Shown one piece after another: positions 54,120 to 63,353 of a stretch of DNA of 64,000 bases (positions are counted from its first letter, which is position 1; the number at the start of each line of letters is the position of its first letter). Below the pieces are notes generated by a model. The model made no database searches. It saw nothing but the letters and a program-made list of their open reading frames with translations, and had not been told where the DNA came from. A program made the position numbers and the translations under genes. Origin of the DNA: Jiella sonneratiae (GTDB lineage: Bacteria > Pseudomonadota > Alphaproteobacteria > Rhizobiales > Rhizobiaceae); NCBI RefSeq assembly GCF_017353515.1, contig NZ_JAFMPY010000017.1, positions 1 to 64,000 on the forward strand. Reading direction: 5' to 3'.

Positions 54120-55334
54120 CTACTCCGCTGCCCGGGCGAAGGGCAGGGGTTCGGCCTCGGCCTGGCGCCGTTCGAGGTCGCGCGACAGGTGCTGCATGAC
54201 CAGCGCCGAGCCGTCCGACAGGATGCCGCGGTAACCGGCGATGGCGCGGGCGAAGACGTTGTAGACGATGACCGCCGGGATCGCCGCGACGAGGCCGATC
54301 GCCGTCGCCAGCAGCGCCTCGGCGATGCCCGGCGCGACGACCGCGAGATTGGTGGTGTTGGCCTCGCTGATGCCGATGAAGGCGTTCATGATGCCCCAGA
54401 CCGTACCGAACAGGCCGACGAAGGGGGCGATCGAGCCGATCGTCGCGAGGAGGCCGGTGCCGCGATTGAGCGAGCGGCCGGCATTCGCCTCGATGCGGGC
54501 GAGCGCGATCGCCACCCGCTCCTTGACGCCTTCGGCGGACAGGCCCGTGGAGCGCCGCCATTCGAAGGCTGCGGCGCGGGCGAGGGCGCCGACCGGCCCC
54601 CGCCATTTCGCCCCGCTGCGTTCGTCGCCGATCGCATCGCCGAGGGAATCAGCCCGGGCGAGGCGGCGCACCCCGCGCCGCGCCCGCCACTTGGCGGAGG
54701 AGACTTCGAGGCCCTTCACGACAAGGATCGTCCAGGTGGCGAGCGAGGCGAGGCCGAGGGCGATCATCACGCCCTTCACCACCCAGTCGGCGGCGAGGAA
54801 CATGCCGAGCGGCGAGAGGTCGTGCGGCAGCTTTTCGTCGCGCGGCTCGCGGAATTCGGCGGCCTGGCCTTCGGCCGACTGATTCTCTGCCGTTCCGCCT
54901 GTTCCGGGCGTCTCCGCCGTCGCCGGCGCGGCGTCCTGCGTGCCGGCGGCGGGTGTGCCGGACCCGGCGGGTGCGCTGCCGTCGACGGAGGGTGTCGTCG
55001 TGCGGGCATCGGCAGCGGACGGCGACACCTGACCCGCTCCAGCCGCGGCTCCGGCGCCCTGGTCCGGCCCCGGCACGACGCGGCCGGTGGTCCCGGCGCT
55101 CCCCGTGTCGCCGGCAGCGTCGCTCGCCGCCGCCGGAGCGGCATCGCCGCGCGACGGGGTGTCGTCCGTCGCGGCCGGTTTGGGAGCGGTCCCGTCGGCG
55201 GTGCCGGCGGTGCCGGCGGTCGGCGCCGGCTGCTGGGCGAGGGCGACGCCGTCTTGGACGAATGACGCGGCGGCGACCAGCAGGGCGGCCCGCAGGAGCG
55301 GAGAAATCGATACGATACGCATGGCGGACTGCAT
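54120..55334 (-). CDS. exbB: Biopolymer transport protein ExbB with long periplasmic prefix
   Basis: A 404-residue ExbB. A signal-peptide-like start ('SPLLRAALLVAAASFVQDGVALAQQ') and about 120 residues of Ala/Gly/Thr-rich low complexity precede the conserved core. The core has 'LSPLGMFLAADWVVKGVMIALGLASLATWTI' and 'ATIGSIAPFVGLFGTVWGIMNAFIGIS'. This N-terminal prefix is common in Hyphomicrobiales ExbB and absent from E. coli ExbB. It forms the TonB motor with ExbD. The start is ATG 55332-55334, preceded by AGGGA. Confidence 0.94.
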   Translation of the reverse strand: MQSAMRIVSISPLLRAALLVAAASFVQDGVALAQQPAPTAGTAGTADGTAPKPAATDDTPSRGDAAPAAASDAAGDTGSAGTTGRVVPGPDQGAGAAAGAGQVSPSAADARTTTPSVDGSAPAGSGTPAAGTQDAAPATAETPGTGGTAENQSAEGQAAEFREPRDEKLPHDLSPLGMFLAADWVVKGVMIALGLASLATWTILVVKGLEVSSAKWRARRGVRRLARADSLGDAIGDERSGAKWRGPVGALARAAAFEWRRSTGLSAEGVKERVAIALARIEANAGRSLNRGTGLLATIGSIAPFVGLFGTVWGIMNAFIGISEANTTNLAVVAPGIAEALLATAIGLVAAIPAVIVYNVFARAIAGYRGILSDGSALVMQHLSRDLERRQAEAEPLPFARAAE

Positions 55335-55423
55335 GTCCCTGAGGCTTTCGGCGCGGCATGGAGGGCGGACGCTCGCCCCGGCAGCGGCATGGCCGGCCCC
55401 GGCGCGCCCGGTCGTCTCGCCTC

Positions 55424-55452
55424 CTTTATGGAAAGATGACGACTTTCGTCAA
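55424..55452 (-). promoter_or_regulatory. Candidate promoter of exbB-exbD-tonB
   Basis: On the minus strand TTGACG (55447-55452) and ATAAAG (55424-55429) are separated by 17 nt, about 90 nt before the exbB start. The surrounding sequence is AT-rich. Confidence 0.45.
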
Positions 55453-55552
55453 CTTATACCGCACGATTGCCGGACGATTCCGCCAGAAATCGTCGCCGAT
55501 CCCCGCGATGATTTTTGACCATCGCCGGAATCGAGCCAGAGGGCGCAAGTAA

Positions 55553-55569
55553 TTTGGAGTAATTCTAGA
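55553..55569. promoter_or_regulatory. ICE/Irr-box-like palindrome
   Basis: TTTGGAGTAATTCTAGA matches 11 of the 14 defined positions of the Irr-type iron-control element TTTAGAA-N3-TTCTAAA. It is about 100 bp upstream of the proposed exbB promoter. It could link the TonB system to iron, but the distance is large. Confidence 0.3.
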
Positions 55570-55589
55570 CTGATCCGGATGGACGAGCT

Positions 55590-56276
55590 TCAGCCGAGCA
55601 GCCGGTCATAGTCGGAAACGAGGAGGTGCAGCGGCGCCTCATCTTCCTCGATCTCGGCGAAGCGGCCGATCGGTTCGCGGAACACGTTGTCCGTGCGGTC
55701 GTCGTTGACGGTCGAGACTTCGCCGATGAAGACGTCCGCGTCTTCGGCCCAGAAGGCGTGCCAGACGCCCGGCAGCAGCGTCACGCTCTCGCCGGGTTCG
55801 AGCTTCAGGCGGCCGCCCGCCGGCAACGTCCGCCAGACCCCGTCGGTCGGGACGCGGACCTCGGCGGTCTCGTCGACGGCGCCGCTTTCGTCCGACATGA
55901 AGAGTTCGAGAACGAGACTGCCGCCGCCGCGATTGATGATGTCTTCGGCCTTCACCACGTGCCGGTGCATCGGCGAGAGCTGGTCCCTGCGCGAGATCAT
56001 CGCCTTTTCGGCGTAGAGCATGCCGCGGCCGCGGGAGAGATCCTCGGCCCGGCCGTTGCGGACGGTGAAGAGAAAGAGGCCGAGGTCGTCGAAGCGGCCC
56101 TGGCCGTAGTCGGTGACGTCCCAGCCGAGGCCGGCCTCGACGATGCCGGAGATCTCGCCCCGCCGCGCCCGCATCTCGTCCGGCGACAGATAGGCGAAGG
56201 GCGGCAGGACATAGCCGAAGGAGCGGATGAAGGCGTCGCCCTCGTGGATGATCTGGTTGATCGTCGATCGCTTCAT
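55590..56276 (-). CDS. D-lyxose/D-mannose isomerase-like cupin
   Basis: A 228-residue cupin protein of the D-lyxose ketol-isomerase family, which interconverts D-lyxose and D-xylulose or D-mannose and D-fructose. Metal ligands are probably the His pair and Glu in 'MHRHVVKAEDIINRGGG' and a later His in 'LLPGVWHAFWAED'. The opening 'MKRSTINQIIHEGDAFIRSFGYVLPPFA' is characteristic of the family. It is a single gene with no other sugar genes nearby. Confidence 0.88.
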   Translation of the reverse strand: MKRSTINQIIHEGDAFIRSFGYVLPPFAYLSPDEMRARRGEISGIVEAGLGWDVTDYGQGRFDDLGLFLFTVRNGRAEDLSRGRGMLYAEKAMISRRDQLSPMHRHVVKAEDIINRGGGSLVLELFMSDESGAVDETAEVRVPTDGVWRTLPAGGRLKLEPGESVTLLPGVWHAFWAEDADVFIGEVSTVNDDRTDNVFREPIGRFAEIEEDEAPLHLLVSDYDRLLG

Positions 56277-56341
56277 CGCTGGTTCCTCCCAATCTCGACG
56301 CCGCGGCGAAGACCTGCCGGGCCGCCTTGGCCGCCGCCGAC

Positions 56342-56959
56342 TCAGGTCAGCGGCGTCATCACGCCGGCGCGATAGGCCGGCCGCTGCTTCAGCCGTTCAT
56401 ACCACGCGGCGAGATTGGGGAAATCCGGCCGCTCGATGGGCATCTCGAACCAGCCATAGGCGGCGCAGCCGAGCGGAATGTCGCCGATGCCGAGATCCTC
56501 GCCTGACAGATAGGGCGTGCGGGAAAGCTGTGCCTCGGGGATTTCGAGCAGCCGGCCGCATTCGGCGAGGCCGCGCTCGACCGCGGCCGCATCGCGGGTT
56601 TCCGGCGTCATCCGCACCATGTTCCAGAAGACGTCGCGATAGGGGCCGCCGAAGCTGGTCGAGGCCCAGTCCATCCACTTGTCGGCGCTCGCGAAGGCGG
56701 CCGGGTCGTCGGCCGCGAAGCGCCCGGCGCCGTATCGGCGGGCGAGATAGCGGACGATGGCGTTCGATTCCCACAGGACGAGCTCGCCGTCCTGAAGCGT
56801 CGGGACGCGGCCGTTCGGATTGAGGGCCCGGTAGGCCGGCGTGTCGACGACGCCGAAGGCGCCGCCCGCCTCGACGCGCTCGTAGGCGACGCCGAGTTCC
56901 TCGGCGCACCAGAGCACCTTGCGGACGTTGATGGAATTGTTGCGGCCCCAGATCTTCAT
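56342..56959 (-). CDS. Glutathione S-transferase family protein
   Basis: A 205-residue GST. The N-terminal thioredoxin-like domain ('MKIWGRNNSINVRKVLWCAEELGVAYE', with the probable active Ser in 'NNSINVRK', and 'NPNGRVPTLQDGELVLWESNAIVRYLA') precedes the helical C-terminal domain ('YLSGEDLGIGDIPLG', 'WYERLKQRPAYR'). It conjugates or reduces with glutathione; the substrate is unknown. GGAGG precedes the ATG (56957-56959). It lies downstream of gltA, past its terminator. Confidence 0.91.
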   Translation of the reverse strand: MKIWGRNNSINVRKVLWCAEELGVAYERVEAGGAFGVVDTPAYRALNPNGRVPTLQDGELVLWESNAIVRYLARRYGAGRFAADDPAAFASADKWMDWASTSFGGPYRDVFWNMVRMTPETRDAAAVERGLAECGRLLEIPEAQLSRTPYLSGEDLGIGDIPLGCAAYGWFEMPIERPDFPNLAAWYERLKQRPAYRAGVMTPLT

Positions 56960-56998
56960 CGCGGCTCCTCCCTTGCCGTTACGGTCTCTGAAACGCAC

Positions 56999-57023
56999 GA
57001 GCCCCACCGGAAAGGCGGGGCTC
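56999..57023 (-). terminator. Hairpin after gltA
   Basis: The 7-bp stem GAGCCCC/GGGGCTC has an 11-nt loop that can pair further. It lies 36 nt past the gltA stop. The minus-strand tail GTGCGTTTC is a weak T-tract, so termination may be partial or Rho-assisted. Confidence 0.5.
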
Positions 57024-57058
57024 GTGATGTTCGGTGCGAGAGGCGAGTCTCGGCCCGC

Positions 57059-58351
57059 TCAGGCGCGCTCGTCGATCGAGACGTAGTCGCGATGCGGGGC
57101 GCCGGTATAGAGCTGGCGCGGACGGCCGATGCGCTGATGCGGATCCTCGATCATCTCCTTCCACTGGGCGATCCAGCCGACGGTGCGGGCGACGGCGAAC
57201 AGCACCGTGAACATCGTCGTCGGGAAGCCGAGCGCCTTGAGCGTGATGCCGGAGTAGAAGTCGACGTTCGGATAGAGCTTCTTCTCGACGAAGTACTCGT
57301 CGGTCAGCGCGATCCGCTCGAGTTCCATCGCCACTTCGAGCAGCGGGTCGTCCTTGATTCCGAGTTCGTCGAGCACCTCGTGGCAGGTCTGCTGCATGAT
57401 CTTGGCGCGCGGATCGTAGTTCTTGTAGACCCGGTGGCCGAAGCCCATGAGACGGAACGGATCGTTCTTGTCCTTGGCCCTTGCGATGAATTCCGGGATG
57501 CGGTCCTTCGAGCCGATTTCCATCAGCATGTTGAGCGCCGCCTCGTTGGCGCCGCCATGGGCCGGCCCCCACAGACAGGCGATGCCGGCCGCGACGCAGG
57601 CGAACGGGTTGGCGCCCGACGAGCCGGCGAGGCGCACCGTCGAGGTCGAGGCGTTCTGCTCGTGATCGGCGTGGAGGATGAAGATCCGGTCCATGGCGCG
57701 GGCGAGCACCGGGTTGATCCGGTAGGGCTCACAGGGCACCGCGAAGCACATGTGCAGGAAGTTTTCGGAATAGGACAGGTCGTTGCGCGGATAAACGAAG
57801 GGCTGGCCGATGTGGTACTTGTAGGCCATCGCGGCGATCGTCGGCATCTTGGCGACCATGCGCAGGCTGGCCACCATGCGCTGGTGAGGATCGGCGATGT
57901 CGGTCGAGTCGTGATAGAAGGCCGAAAGCGCGCCGACCGAGCCGCACATGACCGCCATCGGATGGGCGTCGCGGCGGAAGCCGGTGTAGAAGCGGCTCAT
58001 CTGCTCGTGGATCATCGTGTGCCGCGTGACGCGGTAGACGAAGTCGTCCTTCTCCCGCTGGGTCGGCAGCTCGCCGTAGAGCAGCAGGTAGCAGGTCTCG
58101 AGATAGTCGCCGCGCTCGGCGAGCTGGTCGATCGGATAGCCGCGATGGAGCAGGACGCCCTCGTCGCCGTCGATATAGGTGATCTTCGATTCGCAGGACG
58201 CCGTCGAGGAGAACCCGGGATCGTAGGTGAACACGCCGCCCTGCTTGTAGAGCGTGGTGATGTCGATCACGTCCGGACCGAGGGTGCCGCTACGCATCGC
58301 CAGACCGGCTTCCGTCGATCCGAAATTGAGTTTCGCCGACTGTTCTGTCAT
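57059..58351 (-). CDS. gltA: Citrate synthase
   Basis: A 430-residue type II citrate synthase, which condenses acetyl-CoA and oxaloacetate in the TCA cycle. The catalytic regions '[26 protein letters not shown]', '[13 protein letters not shown]' (His) and '[14 protein letters not shown]' (His) are present. The N-terminal beta domain '[32 protein letters not shown]' is that of proteobacterial hexameric enzymes. It is followed by a terminator-like hairpin. Confidence 0.97.
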   Translation of the reverse strand: MTEQSAKLNFGSTEAGLAMRSGTLGPDVIDITTLYKQGGVFTYDPGFSSTASCESKITYIDGDEGVLLHRGYPIDQLAERGDYLETCYLLLYGELPTQREKDDFVYRVTRHTMIHEQMSRFYTGFRRDAHPMAVMCGSVGALSAFYHDSTDIADPHQRMVASLRMVAKMPTIAAMAYKYHIGQPFVYPRNDLSYSENFLHMCFAVPCEPYRINPVLARAMDRIFILHADHEQNASTSTVRLAGSSGANPFACVAAGIACLWGPAHGGANEAALNMLMEIGSKDRIPEFIARAKDKNDPFRLMGFGHRVYKNYDPRAKIMQQTCHEVLDELGIKDDPLLEVAMELERIALTDEYFVEKKLYPNVDFYSGITLKALGFPTTMFTVLFAVARTVGWIAQWKEMIEDPHQRIGRPRQLYTGAPHRDYVSIDERA

Positions 58352-58448
58352 GCGGTCGTCCTTTCATGAATCGCGGCTGAGAAAGCGATTTTCGCAGCGC
58401 ACACGTTTCAGCCATGACCTGCCTACTCCAAAGGCTGCAGGTCGACAA

Positions 58449-58477
58449 GTTATGCCTCCAAGCCTGCTGCGGCGCAA
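58449..58477 (-). promoter_or_regulatory. Candidate gltA promoter
   Basis: On the minus strand TTGCGC (58472-58477) and CATAAC (58449-58454) are separated by 17 nt. The gltA start is about 100 nt further. Confidence 0.4.
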
Positions 58478-58494
58478 TAAGAGCCGCCCGTTCG

Positions 58495-59919
58495 TCAGCC
58501 CGCCTGGTCGTTTAGACGGCCAAGACTTTCGGCGCGTCCGAGCACCGCGAGGACGTCGAAGACGCCGGGAGAGGTCGTGCGGCCGGTGAGGGCGGCACGG
58601 AGGGGTTGCGCGGCCTTGCCGAGCTTGATCCCGGCCGCTTCCGCATAGTTCCGGACGATCGCCTCGAGGCCCGCGGCGTCCCATTCGGCGGCTGCCTCGA
58701 AAAGCGGCAGCAGCTCGGCGACCACCTTCCGGCCGCCGTCGGCGAGGACGGCCTCGGCCTTCTCCTCCATCGCCAGCGGCCGCGCCGCGAACAGGAAGGC
58801 CGCACCGTCGGCGAGTTCGACGAGGGTCTTCGCCCGATCCTTCAGGCCGGGCATCGCCTCGGCCAGCCGGGCGCGGACGCTCGCGTCGTCCGCCTGCTTC
58901 AGGATCGCGCCGTTCGGCAAAACGTCGCGGCTGTCCATCAGCATGGCGACGAGGTCGCCGTCCTCGCTCGCCCGGATCCAGTGGCCGTTGATCGCCTCGA
59001 GCTTCTTGAAGTCGAAGCGCGCCGCACCCTTGTTGATCTGCGGCAGGTCGAACCATTCGATCATCTGCGCCGGCGAGATGATCTCGTCGTCGCCGTGGCT
59101 CCAGCCGAGCTTGACGAGATAGTTGCGCAGCGCGACGGGGAGATAGCCCATCTCGCGATAGGCCTCGACGCCGAGGGCGCCGTGGCGCTTGGAGAGCTTC
59201 GCCCCGTCCGCCCCGTGGATCAGCGGGATGTGCGCCATCACCGGCACGTCCCAGCCCATCGCCTTGTAGATCAGCGTCTGGCGGCCGGCGTTGGTCAGGT
59301 GGTCGTCGCCGCGGATGATGTGGGTCACGCCCATGTCGTGGTCGTCGACGACGACGGCGAGCATGTAGGTCGGCGAGCCGTCCGAGCGCAGGAGGACGAG
59401 ATCGTCGAGGTCCTTGTTGGCGAAGCGCACGTCGCCCTGCACCTCGTCGCGGACGATGGTCTCGCCCTCGAGCGGTGCGCGCAGGCGGACGACGGGGGGG
59501 ACGCCTTCCGGCGCTTCGGCGGGATCGCGATCACGCCACAGGCGTGTCGCGACGGACGGTGGCTGCTTCTCGGCGCGCGCCTTCTCCCGCAGCTCTTCCA
59601 GCTCGGCCTGGCTGGTGTAGCAGCGATAGGCCTCGCCCCTCGCGATCATCTCCTCGACGACTTCGCGGTGCCGGGGAGACCGCTCGAACTGCGAGACCGG
59701 CGGCTCGTCGGCGGAGAGCCCCAGCCAGTCGAGCCCGTCGATGATCGCCTTGACCGCCGCCTCGGTCGAACGCGCGCGGTCGGTGTCCTCGATCCTGAGC
59801 AGCATGCGGCCGCCCTTGGCGCGGGCATAGAGCCAGTTGAACAGCGCCGTGCGGGCGCCGCCGATATGGAGGAAGCCGGTGGGCGAGGGGGCAAAGCGGG
59901 TGACGACGGTGTCCGCCAT
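58495..59919 (-). CDS. gltX: Glutamate-tRNA ligase
   Basis: A 474-residue class I glutamyl-tRNA synthetase. The HIGH motif is '[13 protein letters not shown]' (His18) and the KMSKS motif is 'KLSKR' at residues 241-245. '[12 protein letters not shown]' and '[14 protein letters not shown]' are typical. Length and anticodon-binding C terminus are normal. The ATG at 59917-59919 is used; a longer frame has no family similarity. It is divergent from comEC. Confidence 0.97.
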   Translation of the reverse strand: MADTVVTRFAPSPTGFLHIGGARTALFNWLYARAKGGRMLLRIEDTDRARSTEAAVKAIIDGLDWLGLSADEPPVSQFERSPRHREVVEEMIARGEAYRCYTSQAELEELREKARAEKQPPSVATRLWRDRDPAEAPEGVPPVVRLRAPLEGETIVRDEVQGDVRFANKDLDDLVLLRSDGSPTYMLAVVVDDHDMGVTHIIRGDDHLTNAGRQTLIYKAMGWDVPVMAHIPLIHGADGAKLSKRHGALGVEAYREMGYLPVALRNYLVKLGWSHGDDEIISPAQMIEWFDLPQINKGAARFDFKKLEAINGHWIRASEDGDLVAMLMDSRDVLPNGAILKQADDASVRARLAEAMPGLKDRAKTLVELADGAAFLFAARPLAMEEKAEAVLADGGRKVVAELLPLFEAAAEWDAAGLEAIVRNYAEAAGIKLGKAAQPLRAALTGRTTSPGVFDVLAVLGRAESLGRLNDQAG

Positions 59920-60035
59920 GGTGGCTCCAGTCAGGGGAAGGAAATCGGCGCGGGCGAAGTGTCGAAGACGTCGCATTCCTGCGCCGGCTGTGTAGCATAG
60001 GCGCGTCGAGGTGCAAGCAAGGGGCGGGACGGCCG

Positions 60036-62465
60036 TTGCCCGGAGCGCCATTGAGGGACCGCCTGAGGATCGGCAGGCCGGCAGCGGACGCCGGCGGCTG
60101 GCTCGCGCGGATACGCGGCCTTAGCCGCGCCGGCGAGGGGGAAGGCGGCGGCTGGTCCGAGGATGCGCCGCCCGGCGCCCGGCTCGCGGCGTGGCTCGCC
60201 CGGCAGGTGGCCGTCGAGGCCGCGCACCGCTCGAGCTTCCACATCCTTCCCGTCGGGCTGATCGTCGGAACCGTCGCTGTCGATGCCCTCGACTGGCGGC
60301 CGAACCCTTTCGCCGCCTGCGCCGCGGCGCTGACGCTCGCCCTCCTCGGACAGCGCGTCGCCGCCCGCCCCGCCCTCAGGGCACTGCTCTTCTTCCTCGC
60401 CTTGTCGCTCGTCGGCGCCCTGTTCTCGATCGCCGAGGCCGAGGGGACGCCGACCACGGTCATCTCCGGCACTGCGACGACCCGCATCGCCGGAAGAGTG
60501 CTGTCGGCGACGCGCGACGACAAGGGCCGCATGCGCTACCTCGTGGCGATTTCCGGCACCGTCCGCCCGGTCCTGTCGCGGCCGCCGGAGCGGGTGCGCA
60601 TCCTCGTCTCGGCGCGGCACCGGCCGAAGGCGCCGGGCGATGCCTTCTACGGCCTCGTGCGGCTCGGGCCGCCCTCCGGGCCCGCCGCGCCCGGCATGCA
60701 CGATTTCGCCTATCAGCCGTTTTTCGAAGGGGTCGGCGCGATCGGCTTCGCGCTCGGGCGGCCGGACGAGGAACCGGCGAGCGGCCTCGCGCCGCCGCCG
60801 GCGCCGGGTCCGATCGGCGACCTGGCGATCCGGCTGGAGGGGCTGCGCGGCGCGATGACCGGGCGCATCGAAGAAGCCGCTGGCGGCGGCGAGGCGGGCG
60901 CCATCGCGGCCGCCCTCGTCACCGGCGAGCGGACCGGCATTCCGGACGAGGCCGAAACCTGGCTGCGCGGCGTCGGCCTCGCCCATGTCCTGTCGATCTC
61001 GGGGTTGCACCTCGCCATCGTCGCAGGCTCCGTGCTCCTCCTCATCCGCTCGGCTTTGGCGCTGCTTCCGGCGCTGTCGCTGAACTATCCGGTCAAGAAG
61101 ATCGCCGCCCTCGCGGCGCTTTCCGTCGCCGCCTTCTATCTGGTCCTGTCGGGCAGCAACGTCGCGACCGGGCGTGCCTTCGTCATGCTCGCGGTGATGC
61201 TGTCGGCCGTCCTCGTCGACCGGCCGGCCCTGACGCTGCGCAACGTCTCGATCGCCGCGCTCGTCGTCGTCCTCGCCGCGCCGCATGTGGTGACCACCGC
61301 GAGCTTTCAGATGAGCTTCGCCGCGACGCTCGCCCTCGTCGCGGGTTACGGCGCCTTCATGCGCCGGCGCGGCCGCGGCCCGCCGCCGACGTCCCGGTCC
61401 CGGACCGCCGGGGCGCTGCGCTTCCTCGGCGGGACCTTCCTCGCGATTGCCGCGAGCTCGATCATCGGCGGGGCGGCGACGGCGCCCTTTGCGGCCTACC
61501 ATTTCCACCGCGTCGCGCCCTTCGGCCTCGTCGCCAACGTCCTCACGCTGCCGATCTTCACCTTCCTCGTCATGCCGCTCGGCCTCGTCGGCACGCTGCT
61601 GATGCCGTTCGGTCTCGATGCCTGGTGTTTCCGCCTGATGGGGCTGGCGATCAGGCTGGTCCTCATCATCTCGGAGTGGCTCTACGATACGCTGCCCGAC
61701 CGCGGGACCGGCCCGATCGACGGATCGGGCGTCGTCCTGCTTTCTGCGGCGCTGCTCGCGGCCTCGCTGTTTGCCAGCCGCTTTCGTCTCGTGGCGGTCC
61801 CGCTTCTCGTCGCCGGTCTCCTGACCATCCGCGACGCGTCTCCGCCGCCGCAGCTCGTCGTCTACGAAGACGGCAAGACCCTCGCCGCCTTCGGCCCGGA
61901 CGGGGCGATCACCTATCCGCTCGGGCGCCGCAACGGCTTCGTCGCCGGGCAGTGGGAGCGCAGTGCCGCGATCGGTGCAGCGGACAAATCGGTTGGCAAT
62001 GCAGCCGGCGAGGCGCCGGGTGCCGCCGGCACGGCGGCGGCTGACGATGCCGGCGGCAGCGGTCAGTTTCGCCCGCCCGCCGCGCCGTGCCGCGCGGATT
62101 TCTGCCGTTTCGAGACGCGGGACGGCCTCAAGGTGGCGTGGACCAGCGACTACCGGCTGACGGGCGATGCCTGCGACGGCGGCGACGTCGCCATCGTCGC
62201 CCGGGCGATCCGCCTCGAGGCCTGCCGCTCCGGCGCCGTCCTCGTCACGCTGCGGACGCTCCGGGAGACCGGTTCGATCGCCATCGCCCGAAAGGACGGC
62301 GACGGCAGGCCGGTCGTCACGCCGTCGATTCCGCCCGATCCGCAGCCGTGGAACCGCCATCGCCTGGCGCCCTGGCCGGAATACTGGAAGAAGCCGTCCC
62401 AGACGGACGCGCGAGAAGGACGGGCCGAACCGCTGCAGCGCGGCGACGCGCCGGCCGCACCGTGA
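60036..62465 (+). CDS. comEC: ComEC/Rec2-family DNA-uptake membrane protein
   Basis: An 809-residue ComEC/Rec2 relative. It has an N-terminal DUF4131-like region with two helices (about 65-115) and a beta part ('[22 protein letters not shown]'). The competence domain follows with '[39 protein letters not shown]' and '[18 protein letters not shown]', with about eight further helices. The C-terminal part lacks a recognisable metallo-beta-lactamase His motif, as is frequent in this order. The start is TTG 60036; a later start is possible. It should pass single-stranded DNA across the inner membrane. It is convergent with lexA, 6 bp apart. Confidence 0.9.
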   Translation: MPGAPLRDRLRIGRPAADAGGWLARIRGLSRAGEGEGGGWSEDAPPGARLAAWLARQVAVEAAHRSSFHILPVGLIVGTVAVDALDWRPNPFAACAAALTLALLGQRVAARPALRALLFFLALSLVGALFSIAEAEGTPTTVISGTATTRIAGRVLSATRDDKGRMRYLVAISGTVRPVLSRPPERVRILVSARHRPKAPGDAFYGLVRLGPPSGPAAPGMHDFAYQPFFEGVGAIGFALGRPDEEPASGLAPPPAPGPIGDLAIRLEGLRGAMTGRIEEAAGGGEAGAIAAALVTGERTGIPDEAETWLRGVGLAHVLSISGLHLAIVAGSVLLLIRSALALLPALSLNYPVKKIAALAALSVAAFYLVLSGSNVATGRAFVMLAVMLSAVLVDRPALTLRNVSIAALVVVLAAPHVVTTASFQMSFAATLALVAGYGAFMRRRGRGPPPTSRSRTAGALRFLGGTFLAIAASSIIGGAATAPFAAYHFHRVAPFGLVANVLTLPIFTFLVMPLGLVGTLLMPFGLDAWCFRLMGLAIRLVLIISEWLYDTLPDRGTGPIDGSGVVLLSAALLAASLFASRFRLVAVPLLVAGLLTIRDASPPPQLVVYEDGKTLAAFGPDGAITYPLGRRNGFVAGQWERSAAIGAADKSVGNAAGEAPGAAGTAAADDAGGSGQFRPPAAPCRADFCRFETRDGLKVAWTSDYRLTGDACDGGDVAIVARAIRLEACRSGAVLVTLRTLRETGSIAIARKDGDGRPVVTPSIPPDPQPWNRHRLAPWPEYWKKPSQTDAREGRAEPLQRGDAPAAP

Positions 62466-62471
62466 TGCGGC

Positions 62472-63242
62472 TCAGGAATAGCGGCGGATCAGCCCGACGA
62501 GCCGGCCCTGCACCTTCACCCGGTCGGCGCCGAAGATCCGCGTCTCGTAGGCCGGATTGGCGGCTTCGAGTGCGATCGTGTCGCCGCGGCGGCGAAAGCG
62601 CTTCAGCGTCGCCTCCTCGTCGTCGACGAGTGCCACCACGATGTCTCCCGGCGCCGCCGTCTCGGCCCGGCGAATCACCACCGTGTCGCCGTCGAGGATC
62701 CCCGCCTCGATCATCGAATCACCCTTGACGTCGAGGGCGTAATGTTCGCCGCCGCCGAGCATCTCGGGTGGCACCTGGATCGAATGGGTGTTGTTCTGGA
62801 TGGCCGAGATCGGAACGCCCGCGGCGATCCGCCCCATCACCGGGATCGACACGGCGGCATCCGCGGCAGCCTGTGCGGCCCGCGCCGGCAGGGCCGCAGC
62901 CGGCCGGCGGGCGGGCGCCGCAGCAGGTTTTTCAGATGGTTCCGCGCGCGTGGTGCCGAGGCTGCCGTCGATGACGCTCGGCGTGAAGCCGGCCCGCGGC
63001 CCCCCGGCAGGGCGGCCGGCCCGGATCGATTCCGGCAGCTTCAATACCTCCAGCGCGCGCGCCCGGTTGGGCAGGCGGCGGATGAAGCCCCGCTCCTCGA
63101 GGGCGGTGATCAGCCGATGGATGCCGGATTTCGACCGCAGCTCCAGCGCGTCCTTCATTTCGTCGAAGGACGGGGGCACGCCGCTTTCCTTCAGCCGTTC
63201 GTGGATGAACAACAGAAGGTCGTGCTGTTTGCGGGTGAGCAT
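62472..63242 (-). CDS. lexA: LexA repressor
   Basis: A 256-residue LexA. The winged helix is at residues 1-65 ('[32 protein letters not shown]'). A long Ala/Pro-rich linker (about 75-130) follows, then the S24 autoprotease domain with cleavage site Ala141-Gly142 ('GRIAAGVPI'), Ser176 ('GDSMIEAGI') and Lys214. The extended linker is typical of alphaproteobacterial LexA. A GTTC-N7-GTTC box sits in its own promoter, showing autoregulation of the SOS response. The ATG at 63240-63242 is preferred over 63272. Confidence 0.97.
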   Translation of the reverse strand: MLTRKQHDLLLFIHERLKESGVPPSFDEMKDALELRSKSGIHRLITALEERGFIRRLPNRARALEVLKLPESIRAGRPAGGPRAGFTPSVIDGSLGTTRAEPSEKPAAAPARRPAAALPARAAQAAADAAVSIPVMGRIAAGVPISAIQNNTHSIQVPPEMLGGGEHYALDVKGDSMIEAGILDGDTVVIRRAETAAPGDIVVALVDDEEATLKRFRRRGDTIALEAANPAYETRIFGADRVKVQGRLVGLIRRYS

Positions 63243-63271
63243 CGGTGACCTCAAAAAACAAAACCTGAACA

Positions 63272-63300
63272 AACCTATCTGTTCTAGTTGTGTTCCGCAA
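63272..63300 (-). promoter_or_regulatory. lexA promoter
   Basis: On the minus strand TTGCGG (63295-63300) and TAGGTT (63272-63277) are separated by 17 nt. The LexA box lies exactly within the spacer and the -35. The start codon is about 30 nt downstream. Confidence 0.6.
63281..63295 (+). promoter_or_regulatory. LexA box (SOS operator)
   Basis: GTTCTAGTTGTGTTC is a perfect match to the alphaproteobacterial LexA site GTTC-N7-GTTC. It overlaps the lexA promoter, as expected for autorepression. Confidence 0.85.
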
Positions 63301-63353
63301 GCCCCTTTTCGGCTTCCTTGCCATGGTACCTGGGAGATCCGTGAAGCGGCGCC

